A stretch of 64,000 nt of DNA from Epiperipatus broadwayi (Eukaryota > Onychophora > Udeonychophora > Euonychophora > Peripatidae): positions 19,523,611-19,587,610 of the forward strand of contig JAQFVV010000001.1 of NCBI GenBank assembly GCA_028023455.1. The letters are read 5' to 3'. The notes below the pieces were generated by a model that was not told the origin of the DNA, did no database searches, and saw only the letters and a list, made by a program, of their open reading frames with translations. A program made the translations under genes and the position numbers. Each line of letters begins with the position of its first letter. The stretch's first letter is position 1. Of this stretch, positions 21,576 through 33,282 are shown one piece after another.

Positions 21576-21939
21576 CTGTCATTTATATCAGATAAGTTTG
21601 AGGTGGTTACTCATCCCTGCTTACCATAATGCAATTATGACTAAACACAAAGAAAAACACACCCTCCTTCTATATTCAGCTTATAAAATGGTTATTCAGA
21701 ATTCTCTGCATGCACATGCACAATTATGTAATAATGAATTTTAATGTTGAACATATTAACATATATTCCTTTTTGGATTTAATTTAAAAGAGTCAAAGTG
21801 CTCAGAATTATAAATAGTAATATAAATGCATGATCAATAAAGTCATTTACTATTATATGAATGTCCCTGAAAAAAAATTAATTAAGGCACCTGCCCTATT
21901 TTACATATCAGTTTCACTTACAATATTTTACTTCATTCA

Positions 21940-22262
21940 CTTTTAGGGGTACTTTGAACTCGGACTTTTACATGACCCTCAACTTTCCACACTACCTCAT
22001 ACCACTGAAACTCTTAACCACATACATATCTAAAAGATAAATAATCACCAATATATGTATTTTGTGATAAACCAGCACTCATCAATTGATCCAGATTATC
22101 ATCTCTACACAAATATATAATAAGTGTTTAGATTTATATTAAGATAGCCAATCTTCATACTTTAATGGACAGGATTCAAACCACTCCACTCTCAACTTTT
22201 TAGCCAACCATTCTTTTAAAAATCTGATGATGGAACACTAAACAAAAGCAAAACTCTCCATA
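21940..22262 (-). repeat. Family C hammerhead repeat, degenerate, left flank of array B
   Basis: The reverse complement of this stretch matches 24080-24390 closely, with shared blocks for 'gaagattggctatcttaata', 'agagatgataat' and 'tgatgagtgctggttta'. The ribozyme (about 22043-22100, -) has UUGAUGA and AAAA in place of CUGAUGA and GAAA, so it is dead. With the copy at 24080-24390 it brackets array B as an inverted pair. Confidence 0.75.
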
Positions 22263-22344
22263 AAGTAGTGCCACCCTGTGCTAACCAGAGTAATCAATGG
22301 ATGCCAGTAGGCTAGTGCGTAAAATCCCTATCTAGTGCCTACTC

Positions 22345-22403
22345 ATCCAATATCCCCAGACTAGTTTCTGGCTTGTGGCCATCATCAGTAAGGAGCCTTG
22401 GAT
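22345..22403 (-). ncRNA. Hammerhead ribozyme motif B1 (minus strand), core intact
   Basis: Read on the minus strand: outer stem I AUCCAA, internal loop, inner stem I UCCUUA, core box CUGAUGA, stem II UGGC/GCCA with loop CACAA, core box GAAA, stem III AC/GU with loop UA, C at position 17, then UGGGGA (inner stem I, two G.U pairs) and UUGGAU (outer stem I, six perfect pairs). All invariant core bases are present. Predicted cleavage lies between 22359 and 22358 on the minus strand. The two-pair stem III implies cleavage mainly as a dimer or with loop contacts, as known for retrozyme hammerheads. Confidence 0.85.
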
Positions 22404-22798
22404 CTGAGAGCACTGCACCTAGATCTTAGGATCCAATGCAACCCTCCAGCAGCCACGTTTTAACTCTACTTTACTACAAAACTATGAGAATGAAATTGAA
22501 AACACAAAAATATTTTCAATCTAAGCTCAATAGCTTATATAGTCATATGGGTCTGAACTCAATTCAGAACCCATACATTTTGGTGTCTTTGGCTCTTAAA
22601 CAACAATAGCCACCACTATCCTAATAGGCAGGATTAGTGTTAAACCACTAAACATCACAAGATCACCATCTCATACTAGCACATAATTGTTGTAAACAAA
22701 GGCAAAACTCTCCATACAGTAGTGCCACCCTGTGCTAACCAGAGTAATCAATGGATGCCAGAAGGCTTGTGCATAAAATCCCTATCTAGTTCCTACTC

Positions 22799-22857
22799 AT
22801 CCAATATCCCCAGACTAGCTTTTGGCTTGTGGCCATCATCAGTAAAGAGCCTTGGAT
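22799..22857 (-). ncRNA. Hammerhead motif B2, core mutated
   Basis: Same position in the unit as B1 and 454 bases later. The GAAAC segment reads AAAGC, which destroys the invariant G and the A that pairs in stem III. Probably inactive. Confidence 0.7.
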
Positions 22858-23252
22858 CTGAGAGCACTGCACCTAGATCTTAGGATCCAATGCAACCCTC
22901 CAGCAGCCACGTTTTAACTCTACTTTACTACAAAACTATGAGAATGAAATTGAAAACACAAAAATATTTTCAATCTAAGCTCAATAGCTTATATAGTCAT
23001 ATGGGTCTGAACTCAATTCAGAACCCATACATTTTGGTGTCTTTGGCTCTTAAACAACAATAGCCACCACTATCCTATTAGGCAGGATTAGTGTTAAACC
23101 ACTAAACATCACAAGATCACCATCTCATACTAGCACATAATTGTTGTAAACAAAGGCAAAACTCTCCATACAGTAGTGCCACCCTGTGCTAACCAGAGTA
23201 ATCAATGGATGCCAGAAGGCTTGTGCATAAAATCCCTATCTAGTTCCTACTC

Positions 23253-23311
23253 ATCCAATATCCCCAGACTAGCTTTTGGCTTGTGGCCATCATCAGTAAG
23301 GAGCCTTGGAT
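23253..23311 (-). ncRNA. Hammerhead motif B3, core mutated
   Basis: Carries the same AAAGC change as B2, so B2 and B3 share an amplified mutated parent. Confidence 0.7.
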
Positions 23312-23859
23312 CTGAGAGCACTGCACCTAGATCTTAGGGTCTAATGCAACCTTCCAGCAGCCACCTTTTAACTCTACTTTACTACAAAACTATAAGAATG
23401 AAATTGGAAAACACAAAAATATTTTCAATCTAAGCTCAATAGCTTATATAGTCATATAACTAGTCTGGGGATATTGGATGAGTAGGCACTAGATAGGGAT
23501 TTTATGCACAAGCCTTCTGGCATCCATTGATTACTCTGGTTAGCACAGGGTGGCACTACTGTATGGAGATTTTTGCCTTTGTTTCCAACAATTATGTGCT
23601 AGTATGAGATGGTCATCATGTGAGGTTTAGTGGTTTAACACCAATCCTGCCTAATAGGATAGGGGTGGCTATGGTTGTTTAAGAGCCAAAGACACCAAAA
23701 TGTATGGGTTCTGAATTGAGTTCAGAGCCATATGACTATATAAGCTATTGAGCTTAGATTCAAAATATTTTTGTGTTTTCAATTTCATTCTCATAGTTTT
23801 GTAGTAAAGTAGAGTTAAAAGGTGGCTGCTGGAGGGTTGCATAGGTGCAGTGCTCTCAG

Positions 23860-23918
23860 ATCCAAGACTCCTCACTGATGATGGCCACAAGCCAGAAACT
23901 AGTCTGGGGATATTGGAT
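23860..23918 (+). ncRNA. Hammerhead ribozyme motif B5, core intact
   Basis: As B1 but on the + strand. Inner stem I is better here (UCCUCA with UGGGGA, one G.U pair only). CUGAUGA, UGGC-CACAA-GCCA, GAAAC and UAGUC follow in order. Predicted cleavage lies between 23904 and 23905. This is the best-paired copy in array B. Confidence 0.85.
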
Positions 23919-24079
23919 GAGTAGGCACTAGATAGGGATTTTATGCACAAGCCTTCTGGCATCTATTGATTACTCTGGTTAGCACAGGGTGGCACTACTG
24001 TATGGAGAGTTTTGCCTTTGTTTACAACAATTATGTGCTAGTATGAGATGGTGATCATGTGATGTTTAATGATAGAACA

Positions 24080-24395
24080 CTCAAATCTCATACTGATGCC
24101 AACATTCTCATCGCATACAGATTGGCCGTAAGTCACTCTCACCCCTTATGTACAGGCTGAATAGTTGAAGGGTGGAGTGGACTGAAGTATGAAGATTGGC
24201 TATCTTAATATAAATCTGAATACTTATTGTATATATCTATAGAGATGATAATGTGGACCAACTGATGAGTGCTGGTTTAGCATGAAATATTCTATTGGTA
24301 ATTATTTATATTTTAGACATATATGTGGTTAAGTGTTTCAATGCTATGAGATAGTTGAGAGTCATGTGAAAGTCTGAGCTCAAAGTATCCCTATA
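24080..24395 (+). repeat. Family C hammerhead repeat, right flank of array B
   Basis: Inverted counterpart of 21940-22262. The ribozyme (about 24253-24310) keeps CUGAUGA (24262-24268) and GAAA, with stem II GUGCU/AGCAU. The stem III segment (AUAUUCUA) is disrupted, so activity is doubtful. Confidence 0.75.
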
Positions 24396-24399
24396 TATT

Positions 24400-25735
24400 A
24401 CATTATATATATATATACCCTGTATGTTAGATATTCGTTCACTTTTATAAATTTGAATACAGCAACAGACGATTTCACAAGCCTTCCTTCTCTTTTGACT
24501 AACAATGTTAGTTTTATTTTCTATTATTTGTTCTTTATAATTTCCTTTTAATTAATATATTATCTCAATTGTTTGAAATGCACTATTATTGCTTTTAAAG
24601 AGTATAATTTTATTTTCAAGCATTTGTTTGTTCCAGGAAATTATATCACCGATTCTTATGTTTAATTTATTAATTACTTTCTTTAAGCTACTTTATGTTA
24701 CATTTTTGTTAGTCTATTGAACATTATTGCCACAGTTGTCTATTTGCTAATTTTACAAATTACAATAACATAATTACCTTAAAATCAAGTGACAACAATT
24801 TCATGGGTCCATATAATTATAAAAAATTAATAGTTTTGGAGCAGACATATCACTAAGTTTTCTATTTTTAAAATGTTCTAATTTTATCAAATTAGATATT
24901 TATGATTGTCACTTTCATAATCACAATAAAAATAATATCTCCATTGATTTAACCATATTGTAATATCATTTTAAGGTTAACATGCATTTCAACTCTTCAA
25001 AAATGTTATGTCTTATATCAGAGGTATCACCTTACAGTTTAATTTCTAGTTATTCTTAAGACATTGTCAAACATCAAAATTCTGTTCTATGGCTTTCTGT
25101 TGTTCATTCATTCTAATATTCATCCGAGCATACCCGTTTAGTGTTACAGAATTCATTAATAATACAATCATTCTAAAAAAAAATAGTCTGTAATTTCTTT
25201 CTAGAAATCTGACAACAGAATTATTTGTATCCATATCATATTTCCTAAGAGAATTTGCTATCTCACTAACATGACAAATTCTAAAATCCAAATTGCAAAC
25301 TTTTAAAGTATAACTTAAATAGAAGTTGCTTAAAAGAACATGCATTAAGTATTTTATAAATTTGTTTGGACTATCATCTATTTTTAATTCTTAATTTTAT
25401 TAATTTTAACTGTTGTACTTGCTCATCAGTGTTTCTCTCTAAGTTTTTAATTATTGTTATGTAATTTTTACATTGTAGCAACATATTTCACAAGATATTA
25501 TTAAAATGATGACCATGAGTCAAGACCATTTTTCCAAACAATTTTTGATCTAACCACTTGGGCATTAAAGTCTGTAAGAAAAAAACATCCATTATTCTAT
25601 TGTTACTGATACAATGCTAGTATCCAAAAAGAAATAAAAGCATTATTTCTTTGAACCTTTTGAATCCAAATTATAGCATAATAACTGATAAGTGCAAGAT
25701 ATCTGGTACAAATAATTTTTTCCAATATTATTATC
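24400..25735. other. AT-rich intergenic DNA, no gene seen
   Basis: A 92-codon minus-strand frame at 25345-25067 has no recognisable motif and ordinary AT-rich composition. I do not call it a gene. Confidence 0.5.
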
Positions 25736-25744
25736 TTTATTTTA

Positions 25745-26115
25745 ATGATTGCAATAGAAATCAGAGAGCATTTGAACCCAGACTTTCAAGTTCTTTTTAG
25801 TCATAAACTCCATTTTATACAGCCTATATACACTAACACATACATGTGAAAATGATAAATAATCTCCAATATATGTATTTCACACTGAACTTCCACTTAT
25901 AAGTTGGTCTGGATCATCTATCTGCCACACATATATGTAATAAGTGCTTGATTTATATTAAGATAGCAAATCTTCAAACTTTAATGGACAGGCTTCAATC
26001 CTTCAACACAAAATATGTATATTGAAGATCATTTACCTTTTTCACATGTATGTGATAATGTGCATTGGTTGTATAAGATTGAATGAATGACTAAAGAAAG
26101 CTTGAAAGTCTGGCT
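25745..26115. repeat. Family C hammerhead repeats, inverted dimer, degenerate
   Basis: 25745-25998 is a minus-strand family C unit. Its ribozyme region (about 25868-25927) has CUUAUAA in place of CUGAUGA but keeps GAAA, stem III AUA/UAU and UUGG. From about 26000 to 26115 the sequence turns to the + orientation and starts inside the ribozyme 3' half. So family C also occurs head to head. Confidence 0.7.
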
Positions 26116-26119
26116 TTAT

Positions 26120-27515
26120 ATATATTCTGATTATATTTAGCTTAAAGTATATATACTATATTTATATTCGACAATTCCAATAATAGAAAATATTGTGATG
26201 AATCTCACAGAGCACATATAGATTTTTTCTTTAACAGTACCTAATAGTTTTGAAAACCTTATAGCAATCATTCTATTAAATTATAACTCTTTCAATTGCA
26301 TGTCAGGATTCACTTAATAACAGATTAATCTTATAACTTGGCAACTTTCTTATTAACAAACATTGACCTATATCTATGTCTCAAAAAATTCCCATCTAGT
26401 AATATTCACATATAGTATATATCCTTAGAATTTTTTAAATAATTTATTTTTACTGGCAATACTACTATCTACATCTGCCATCATTATTTTTCCTAACAGT
26501 ATTGCTTTTAGGCATAATGGCATTTACCTTATTTTAAAACATAGAACATTTTAAACAGACTTTTACAGATTCATTCACATTTACAGAGTATAGAAGGGAT
26601 CTTTAAATGGGGCTTCCCAAATATACAACCACTTTCTGATTAAACTCAATATGTAGTTAAGTAATTTAATTTTACTATCTTGTGCAAAGAGCATTATCAT
26701 TCACATAAATCTTTTGTTTCTGCTTTCTCAACATTGTTGGATTTTGCATATTTTACCACATAACAGCTAATCACTATAATAACTGAAACAGCTAACAACA
26801 TAAACTAAAAAAGAGAGAATGAGAGAAAAGCACAGAGATAAGAAAGCAAAACTGCTTTAATCATAAACTCTTTTTATAATTTCATGGTGTACAAAAGAGT
26901 ATGAAATTCTCTTGATAAGGTATTGTTTACTAATTATTCTCCAAAAATCATTTTGTTATCCACCAACTGTTAGTTCTATCAATAACTTGGCATAAATAGA
27001 TTTTCAAAATTAAAATACTTTGAAAAATACAATACAAAAGTTTTTAATAGAGAATTTTTCATTGTCGATACCAAATGATCAGATTGTTTCAATATTCCTA
27101 ACAACTTATCCATTTTTTATTAGTTGAGAAATTCTGCTTGTCTAAGACTTCATTCACTCTAAAGTTTTTCAGATGTTGCTTCAAGTACAATGTAAATTAA
27201 ATATTTTCATAAATTATTTAAGATGATAACATGGAAATAAATGAGACAACTCCATATAGTATTGGGAAAAAATGTCTAGCATTTATATTATTATGTAACC
27301 ACCAATTAAAATTGACAGTTCCTGAATGAATCACATAATCTGATAACTAACAATAACTTTTGTTAAATATATTAAAAAATTTATTATGAAAAGCAAATTT
27401 AGTAATATCAAATTGCCAAAGAAAAAAACTCCATTGGACTGTTGATCACTGATTTGGTGACATTTACCTTTTTGCTTATGCATGTAAAGAGAACATCAGC
27501 TTTCTTACTGTATTG
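26120..27515. other. AT-rich intergenic DNA, no gene seen
   Basis: No supported feature. Confidence 0.5.
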
Positions 27516-27521
27516 CCAAAT

Positions 27522-27770
27522 CCATATAACATTAATATTATCTATGTTCTTTATTACTTTTTACAATGTATTTTTACAACCCACTAGTGACAGTTTTGAT
27601 TGCCCCAGCAATTTTCTTCAGAACTATAACAAATATTTGTATTCATATATTTGTATTTTGTTTGCTATACTTCTGAAGTAGATTTCTGGGGCAATTAAAA
27701 CTGTCATTGGTGGGCTGTAAAAAAGCTTTGTAAAAAATAATAAGGAAATAGATGATATTAATTATTACAT
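27522..27770. repeat. Foldback (MITE-like) element with arms of about 100 bp
   Basis: The left arm (about 27522-27628) and right arm (about 27668-27770) are imperfect reverse complements around a 40-base spacer. Examples are 'acaacccactagtgacagtt' facing 'aactgtcattggtgggctgt', and 'tgccccag' facing 'ctggggca'. A 79-codon frame across it has no meaning beyond this. No target duplication was fixed. Confidence 0.75.
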
Positions 27771-27779
27771 ATAAGGAGA

Positions 27780-28325
27780 ATAAAGTGCAAACTAAAAGAA
27801 GACATTAAACTCTCATTATTCAATTGAGATTACTTTTGAAATTAAAAATGATAAAAGAAAAATGTCTACAGAACCTCAAAATCGAAAAATGTTTCAACAG
27901 AAGAAAAGACCAAACGAAAATAAAAATAAAACAATATGTATGTTTCCAGTAAACTTAAATATTTGGAATATTTTTGTTTTTGTAAGATTAATTTTTGAAA
28001 TAAAAGTAAAATGTGTTTCTTTGCAATTTTTCTCTTTCAAGATAATTTTATTTGACCTAAAGACAAATACAAAGAAACAACAAAAATTAGCTAGGTAAGG
28101 TTACAAGGTGATGTATACAAAGAAGGATTGATCCAATAGTCAGTAAAATACAAATGAGTGTAAGTGAAGAATTTAGTTATGGATACAAGGTGAATATATC
28201 ATTCATCAAGTCTATAACAACATCCCATTGCCAGTAAGCCCTGTTTTGGTGAACTATGGTTGGAGGATTATATTAAATCTTCATAGTTATTTTCAAGTAA
28301 ATTATTTAGGGGGTGGTTGATTAGT
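27780..28325. other. Intergenic DNA, no gene seen
   Basis: A 78-codon + frame at 27862-28098 (start MSTEPQNRKMFQQKKRPNENKNK) has no recognisable domain; too little to call. Confidence 0.45.
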
Positions 28326-28329
28326 TACT

Positions 28330-29035
28330 GTTTAGGCCAGTTATAACTTCCCATGTTAATATGGCTAGGTATGGATCTGCGTCTCTCTTATCTGTTTCTT
28401 GAATATTTTTAATTATGTTGAGGAAGCGGTTATTAATTTCATCAGATAGTAATTTTTGAAAAAACACCTTGCATCTGGTCAACCAGATGGCAAAGTTTAT
28501 GTATGTGGCAAGCCTGATTTCAGCAAAAATGCCTCTATGTATAACCCTTTGAAGTGACGTTAGATCCAGACCATTATTTTTAATGTGTCTTTGGAAATTT
28601 TGTCTCAGTCTCTGCCAGACCGGGAAAAGGGAAAGGATATGGTTAATATCTCCTGGGCTGGAAAGACAGAGACAGCAGATGGGATCTATGTCAAAGCCTT
28701 TTTTATTAAGAAATATAGTGGTGGAGAGGCTACCTAGGTTAATTTTGAGAAGGAAGTCTGTGTGTTTAGGTGCCAGTTTTAATCTATAGATAATTTGTGC
28801 AGTTTGTTGATGTCAATGGAGAGGTAAGTGTGTGCCTTCTGAGTATTTGGGTTTGATAGGCCAAAGGCTTCCAAGTAGGTTATTTTTGTACTGAACATAT
28901 GTGCAGAAGGTACAATGTGAGCAAAAATATACGAGATCTGTGTTTGAAGCCAGACGGGAGTGCACCTCGGAGGGGGCGGTCTATCAGTGGGAAGAACTTG
29001 TTCTTTGCAATTTTTAATCTCAGTTTAATAAAAAA
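28330..29035 (-). pseudogene. Non-LTR retrotransposon C-terminal (zf-RVT-like) fragment
   Basis: Read on the minus strand from about 29035 down: LRLKIAKNKFFPLIDRPLRGALPSGF, then LYLLHICSVQK, a frameshift, then LKLAPKHTDFLLKINLGSLSTTIFLNKKGFDIDPICCLC, SSPGDINHILSLFPVWQRLRQNF and a long tail to about 28340. The ICCLC...H pattern followed by a Leu-rich stretch is the zinc-binding segment found C-terminal of the RT domain in many LINEs. RT itself is absent, so this is a 3' fragment. Base composition is less AT-rich than its surroundings. Confidence 0.65.
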
Positions 29036-29129
29036 ATGAACAACAATGAAAAAAGATTGTATACCAACATACACAATATATGAAAGAAAAAAAAAAAACA
29101 TTTTAAATTTCAGCCTCCGTTTCAAATTT

Positions 29130-30370
29130 GAAATTATATTTTTTAGATATTATTTTATCAACTATAAGCTGTTATTGTGCTTGATAAAAGATTAATGAAA
29201 AATTCAATTCTTCGATTTTTATTGAATTGTTATTTATTTATTAATTATTGCTAATATGATACTAATATATAAAGATTCGAGCTTAATTCAGTTGTTACAA
29301 TAAATATTACGACGCAAATATATTAAATTCATCTTTTTCTACTTTGTTAAAGTGTTATGTAAGAATCTAATGATTTATTTTAACAGTTTTTTTCTTCTTT
29401 TACTATTCATTTGTAATTTTATTTACTTTAATGTCTCTCTATATATATTTATAGGATAACCAAAAGGTAAATATTACAAGGTTAATTGTATTTATTATTA
29501 GGATCATGGTGTATAATCTTGGTAATAGACAAAAATCCAGATAATTCAAAAGTATAGGGAGAGGCTTCTTTCCCTCAATAAGGATCACACATTCCTTTTG
29601 TATAGTATTTGGTTGATGAGATGTGAACTGACATTTGATCAATCAATAGAAAACTCTACTAATTTATTTCTAAATATTATCAGGAAAATGAAACAGAGAG
29701 ACAAGACCCTGGCTCCTCCTGACATTTACATGGGAACATGGAGCAATGAGATCCAGACTGTTACTACATTTTGCCCATATCTTCAAACCTTATGTTAATC
29801 TCTATTGTTTCACTGTTGTAACCACAAGCCTTAATAAAGTTCTTTGTTGTTTTTTTTTTCAAAAAAGAATCTAGATAATTCAACTTATTAAAATCAAAGA
29901 GAAGAAAAGCTGTTAAAATTTGTAAGTGGTCGCTTATAGACTTTTGCAATGGTAATAGGAATAATATCCACACATGTGTAATCCACTTGACTGATGATCA
30001 TGCGAGAATTATTACTGTTGCTAGTTGTTTAGCCTTTTTTAATTATTCATGACGCTAGAATTATGCCCTATCTTTTAAGTATATATATATAATATTGATA
30101 AATATCCAACTCTGCATACAGTAATATAATAGTAATATAATAACGATAAAAAAGAATTTTATTCAGATAAGTTTTCATTTATTCATTGATTTACTTTACA
30201 AACAAGAAAAAACTAGTTTAATAAAAAGGCATAACTGTATAAACACAAAGTTCAAGTCTTTCATAAGTTAAATATCTTTAAAGTTATAAAATTATTCATT
30301 AACACTTTAAGAAAAATAAATCAAGTCTAAAAGAATTTCATATTTAAGTAATCTAAATCGGTATTATAAT
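29130..30370. other. AT-rich intergenic DNA, no gene seen
   Basis: Short open frames only. Confidence 0.5.
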
Positions 30371-30411
30371 TTGGATATTAATGATAGGAAATAGATAAAT
30401 TTAGAACATAC

Positions 30412-30602
30412 TCATCTTTGTCTGTCTCCGCTTCATCATCGGAGCTTGATCCCGATGTAGCATCCCATAATTTTAAACTTTGCCTCGATCGGTAATTATG
30501 TCTGCTTTCAATTGTTGCATTGGAATTCTTATCAAAAGAAATATGAGAATTTCTTTGGTCGTCAAAGCTTTTAGATAAATCGTTTTGAACAGAATAATTC
30601 AT
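30412..30602 (-). CDS. Possible first coding exon of an unknown host gene
   Basis: The minus-strand frame starts at an ATG (30602-30600) with A at -3. It encodes a hydrophilic peptide: MNYSVQNDLSKSFDDQRNS, a central SRHNYRSRQSLKLWDATSG and an acidic SSSDDEAETDKDE end. At 30411 the sequence GTATGT forms a good splice donor. The stretch has more CpG and less A/T bias than its flanks and is not repeated in the window. An in-frame upstream ATG at 30680 exists but lies in AT-rich sequence. I do not recognise the protein. If real, the gene continues leftward past an intron, but no following exon was identified, so this is a guess from composition and splice signal. Confidence 0.35.
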
Positions 30603-30699
30603 TTTGAACTTCCCGCGAATATGTGCAATTATCATAAGAACTAAAAAATTAAAGTTTTTAAACTTGCCATTTTCTTTCAACTATTGCGGTAGCTAATTA

Positions 30700-31365
30700 T
30701 TATCATTTACTTTTAAAAGTTAATAATAATAAAAAAGAATAAAGCGACGTCTCTTATTAAACGTCTACATTAACTGATAACATTTTTATCTTACTTGATT
30801 TTCAATACAATTCACACGATTCATAAATTACGTGAACTTTGCCTGAAATATAAATTAAAAGTACAAGTCCAATCATAAACACTTTATGTAAATAAACATA
30901 TAAGGAAACGTATTATTTATATGTAAACACAAGAACTCACGCGTAAGTTTTATATATGAACTAGCCATATATCATGTTAAAGCTTTTTATACTTATGATC
31001 ATCATCGTTATATGTCATTGGATGAAGTCAATTCATTTTTTTTGGAGTGGAGTTGTTTTCTAAACAACGTTAGCAATTACACTTCAGAGTTCAGTCACAA
31101 GCAATTTGATGAAACGCCAAGATATAAAAAAAAAAGTAAATCAGAAATAATTTAGGAAAAAAAAACTAATTTTGCTCAGAGACACTTCTAAAGGCAATTT
31201 CAGGCATAATGCAGATTATCCAGACCATATATTATTTGGTAGATATTAAGTATTAGATTATATAGTTAATAATTTATATATTTTTTTAATATGCTTCATT
31301 TTTATTATTTGTAATTTTAACTTTTAACAAAAATGTATTTGTAAGTCACTTGATTTTTCTCAGTG
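30700..31365. other. Intergenic DNA, possible upstream region of the 30412-30602 exon
   Basis: No promoter motif stands out. Some CpG-bearing stretches (about 30745-30960) contrast with the general AT richness. Confidence 0.3.
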
Positions 31366-31370
31366 CTTCT

Positions 31371-31548
31371 AAACTTTCATTATTTCACTCTCAGACAAGG
31401 TAGGGACAAGGTTCTATCCATTTATTTTTACTGATAAAAACAAATGACTTATAAATATTATAATGCAATAATTGTGCACAACTCCACAAGGTATTAAAAA
31501 GTAAATAGAAATCAGGCCCTACCTTGCTTGAGAGTGGTATAGTGAAAG
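31371..31548. repeat. MITE-like element with inverted ends of about 35 bp
   Basis: The left end (AACTTTCATTATTTCACTCT, then CAGACAAGGTAGGG) and the reverse complement of the right end (AACTTTCACTATACCACTCT, then CAAGCAAGGTAGGG) match closely. The total is about 180 bases with no coding capacity. TA flanks the ends, which would suit a mariner-type origin, but the boundary is not certain. Confidence 0.7.
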
Positions 31549-31559
31549 TTATAAATGTC

Positions 31560-32575
31560 AACATGGACAAGGAAATTGGGTGATGATATCTCTATAACAC
31601 TGCATATACATTATTCATTAATTAAGACATTAAATACCATGCTTTCCTGAAAATAAAATGTAACCAGAAAATAAGCTCTAGCATGATTTTTTCAGGATGC
31701 TAATAATATAAACACTATCCTAAATATACACCCTTAAGATTATTAGCTAGAAAGACTGCTTTTGTTTCCCTGTTGAAATACATGGTGACGTATTTAATTA
31801 CAAAGTAATGAATGTATAAATAAACAATATTATTTACATTAATACTTTAAATAAATAGTAATATAAATTATATGGTAATTATGCATTTTCCCTTCATTTA
31901 TTTTCAATTAACATAATTCTACCTCTCAGTCGAATCTTGGATTTAGAGTAATAAAATTATTTATTGAATTTATGAATGATTTAACAAACTTTAAATTTTT
32001 TCCCACAAGAAGCCAGTATATCAAACAATTTATAATTTCATTTATGTATTTTTAGGTATTTATTTTATTATATTTAATACTTAAATTTACAATGCTTGAT
32101 TTAGTTTTAGAGTTTCATCATGGTAGCTTTTAAATATTTAATATAAAAGAAAAATCAGTTTGATTTCTTAAACATTTTTTTCCTCCTAAAAGAATTTAAA
32201 TAATTGAAGTGATTTTAATAATCAAACTTTAGCTTAAGTTAAATAATTAATCTTTCTCCTAAAGAAAAGTTTTTCATAAGAATGCCCAAACAGTGCTATT
32301 ACGATTAATTTGGAAAGTGTTTATAATGTGTGCATTTGATAATGGAAAGATGTGTTTGTGTTATGTATGAATCTTTATAATTCAATATTACATGTGGTGT
32401 AATGGGTGTATTGAATGTGCATATATAAAATACAGAAATATTTTCTGAATACTTGACCAACATTTTTTTTTGCTGCTTTCATGTGGACAAATTATTCTTA
32501 TCTGTAATTACTTTGGTTACCATTCTTGTCTCATAAGTCTTCAATAAACAGTTGATTTAATGATAAATTTAAACA
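31560..32575. other. AT-rich intergenic DNA with MITE-like scraps
   Basis: The block 31640-31700 (gaaaataaaat...gaaaataagc) resembles in style the GTCTTAT/ATAAGAC repeats near 32690-32810, both possibly remains of palindromic DNA-transposon derivatives. No gene is seen. Confidence 0.35.
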
Positions 32576-32579
32576 GAAT

Positions 32580-32830
32580 AATATTTTGATCCCCAGATAA
32601 AATGAGGGCAAAAAGAAAAGCTATTCTGGTGATTACAATTGAGGAAATGTGGAAGTCTCCAGGGATAAAAATCTTACAGCTTTCTGTAAACTTGAATAAA
32701 TGTAGATTTTTGTACATGAAAAAATAAGACATCCCCTGAAATTAAGCCCTATGGTGTCTTTTGGAGCAAAAATTAATATAAGACTATGGCTTATTTTTGG
32801 AGAAACACAAAATATATTTGGGCAAGGAAT
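32580..32830. repeat. Probable non-autonomous DNA-transposon remnant
   Basis: Within 32700-32830, ATAAGAC, TTAATATAAGAC and 'ggcttatttttgg' occur in a partly palindromic order. This resembles the ends of short non-autonomous DNA transposons. Family and exact ends are unknown. Confidence 0.35.
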
Positions 32831-32948
32831 CATTTTTAACCTAGTAAATGATTAGTAAGTTATTAATATATTTTCATTAAGTGGTTTGTATTTAAGTTGT
32901 GAGAGCAGAAAATTGAATACATATCAATTAAACTATAGTAATTTTCTT

Positions 32949-33282
<334 letters not shown>

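Larger units (their letters stand above)
22238..24066. repeat. Hammerhead repeat array, family B: units of about 450 bp, three forward then about one and a half inverted
   Basis: Direct units begin at about 22248, 22702 and 23156 (period 454). At 23457-23459 the sequence switches to the reverse complement and continues for about one full unit (438 bases) plus a partial one to 24066. Units differ by a few percent. Each complete unit holds one hammerhead motif; two keep an intact core and two are mutated. There is no coding capacity. The layout, direct units facing inverted units, is the same as array A although the sequences are unrelated outside the ribozyme core. Confidence 0.85.

Noticed and set aside
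22224-22250. A CTGATGATGGAACAC string that resembles a hammerhead core
   Set aside because: No stem II hairpin and no GAAA follow at the right distance.
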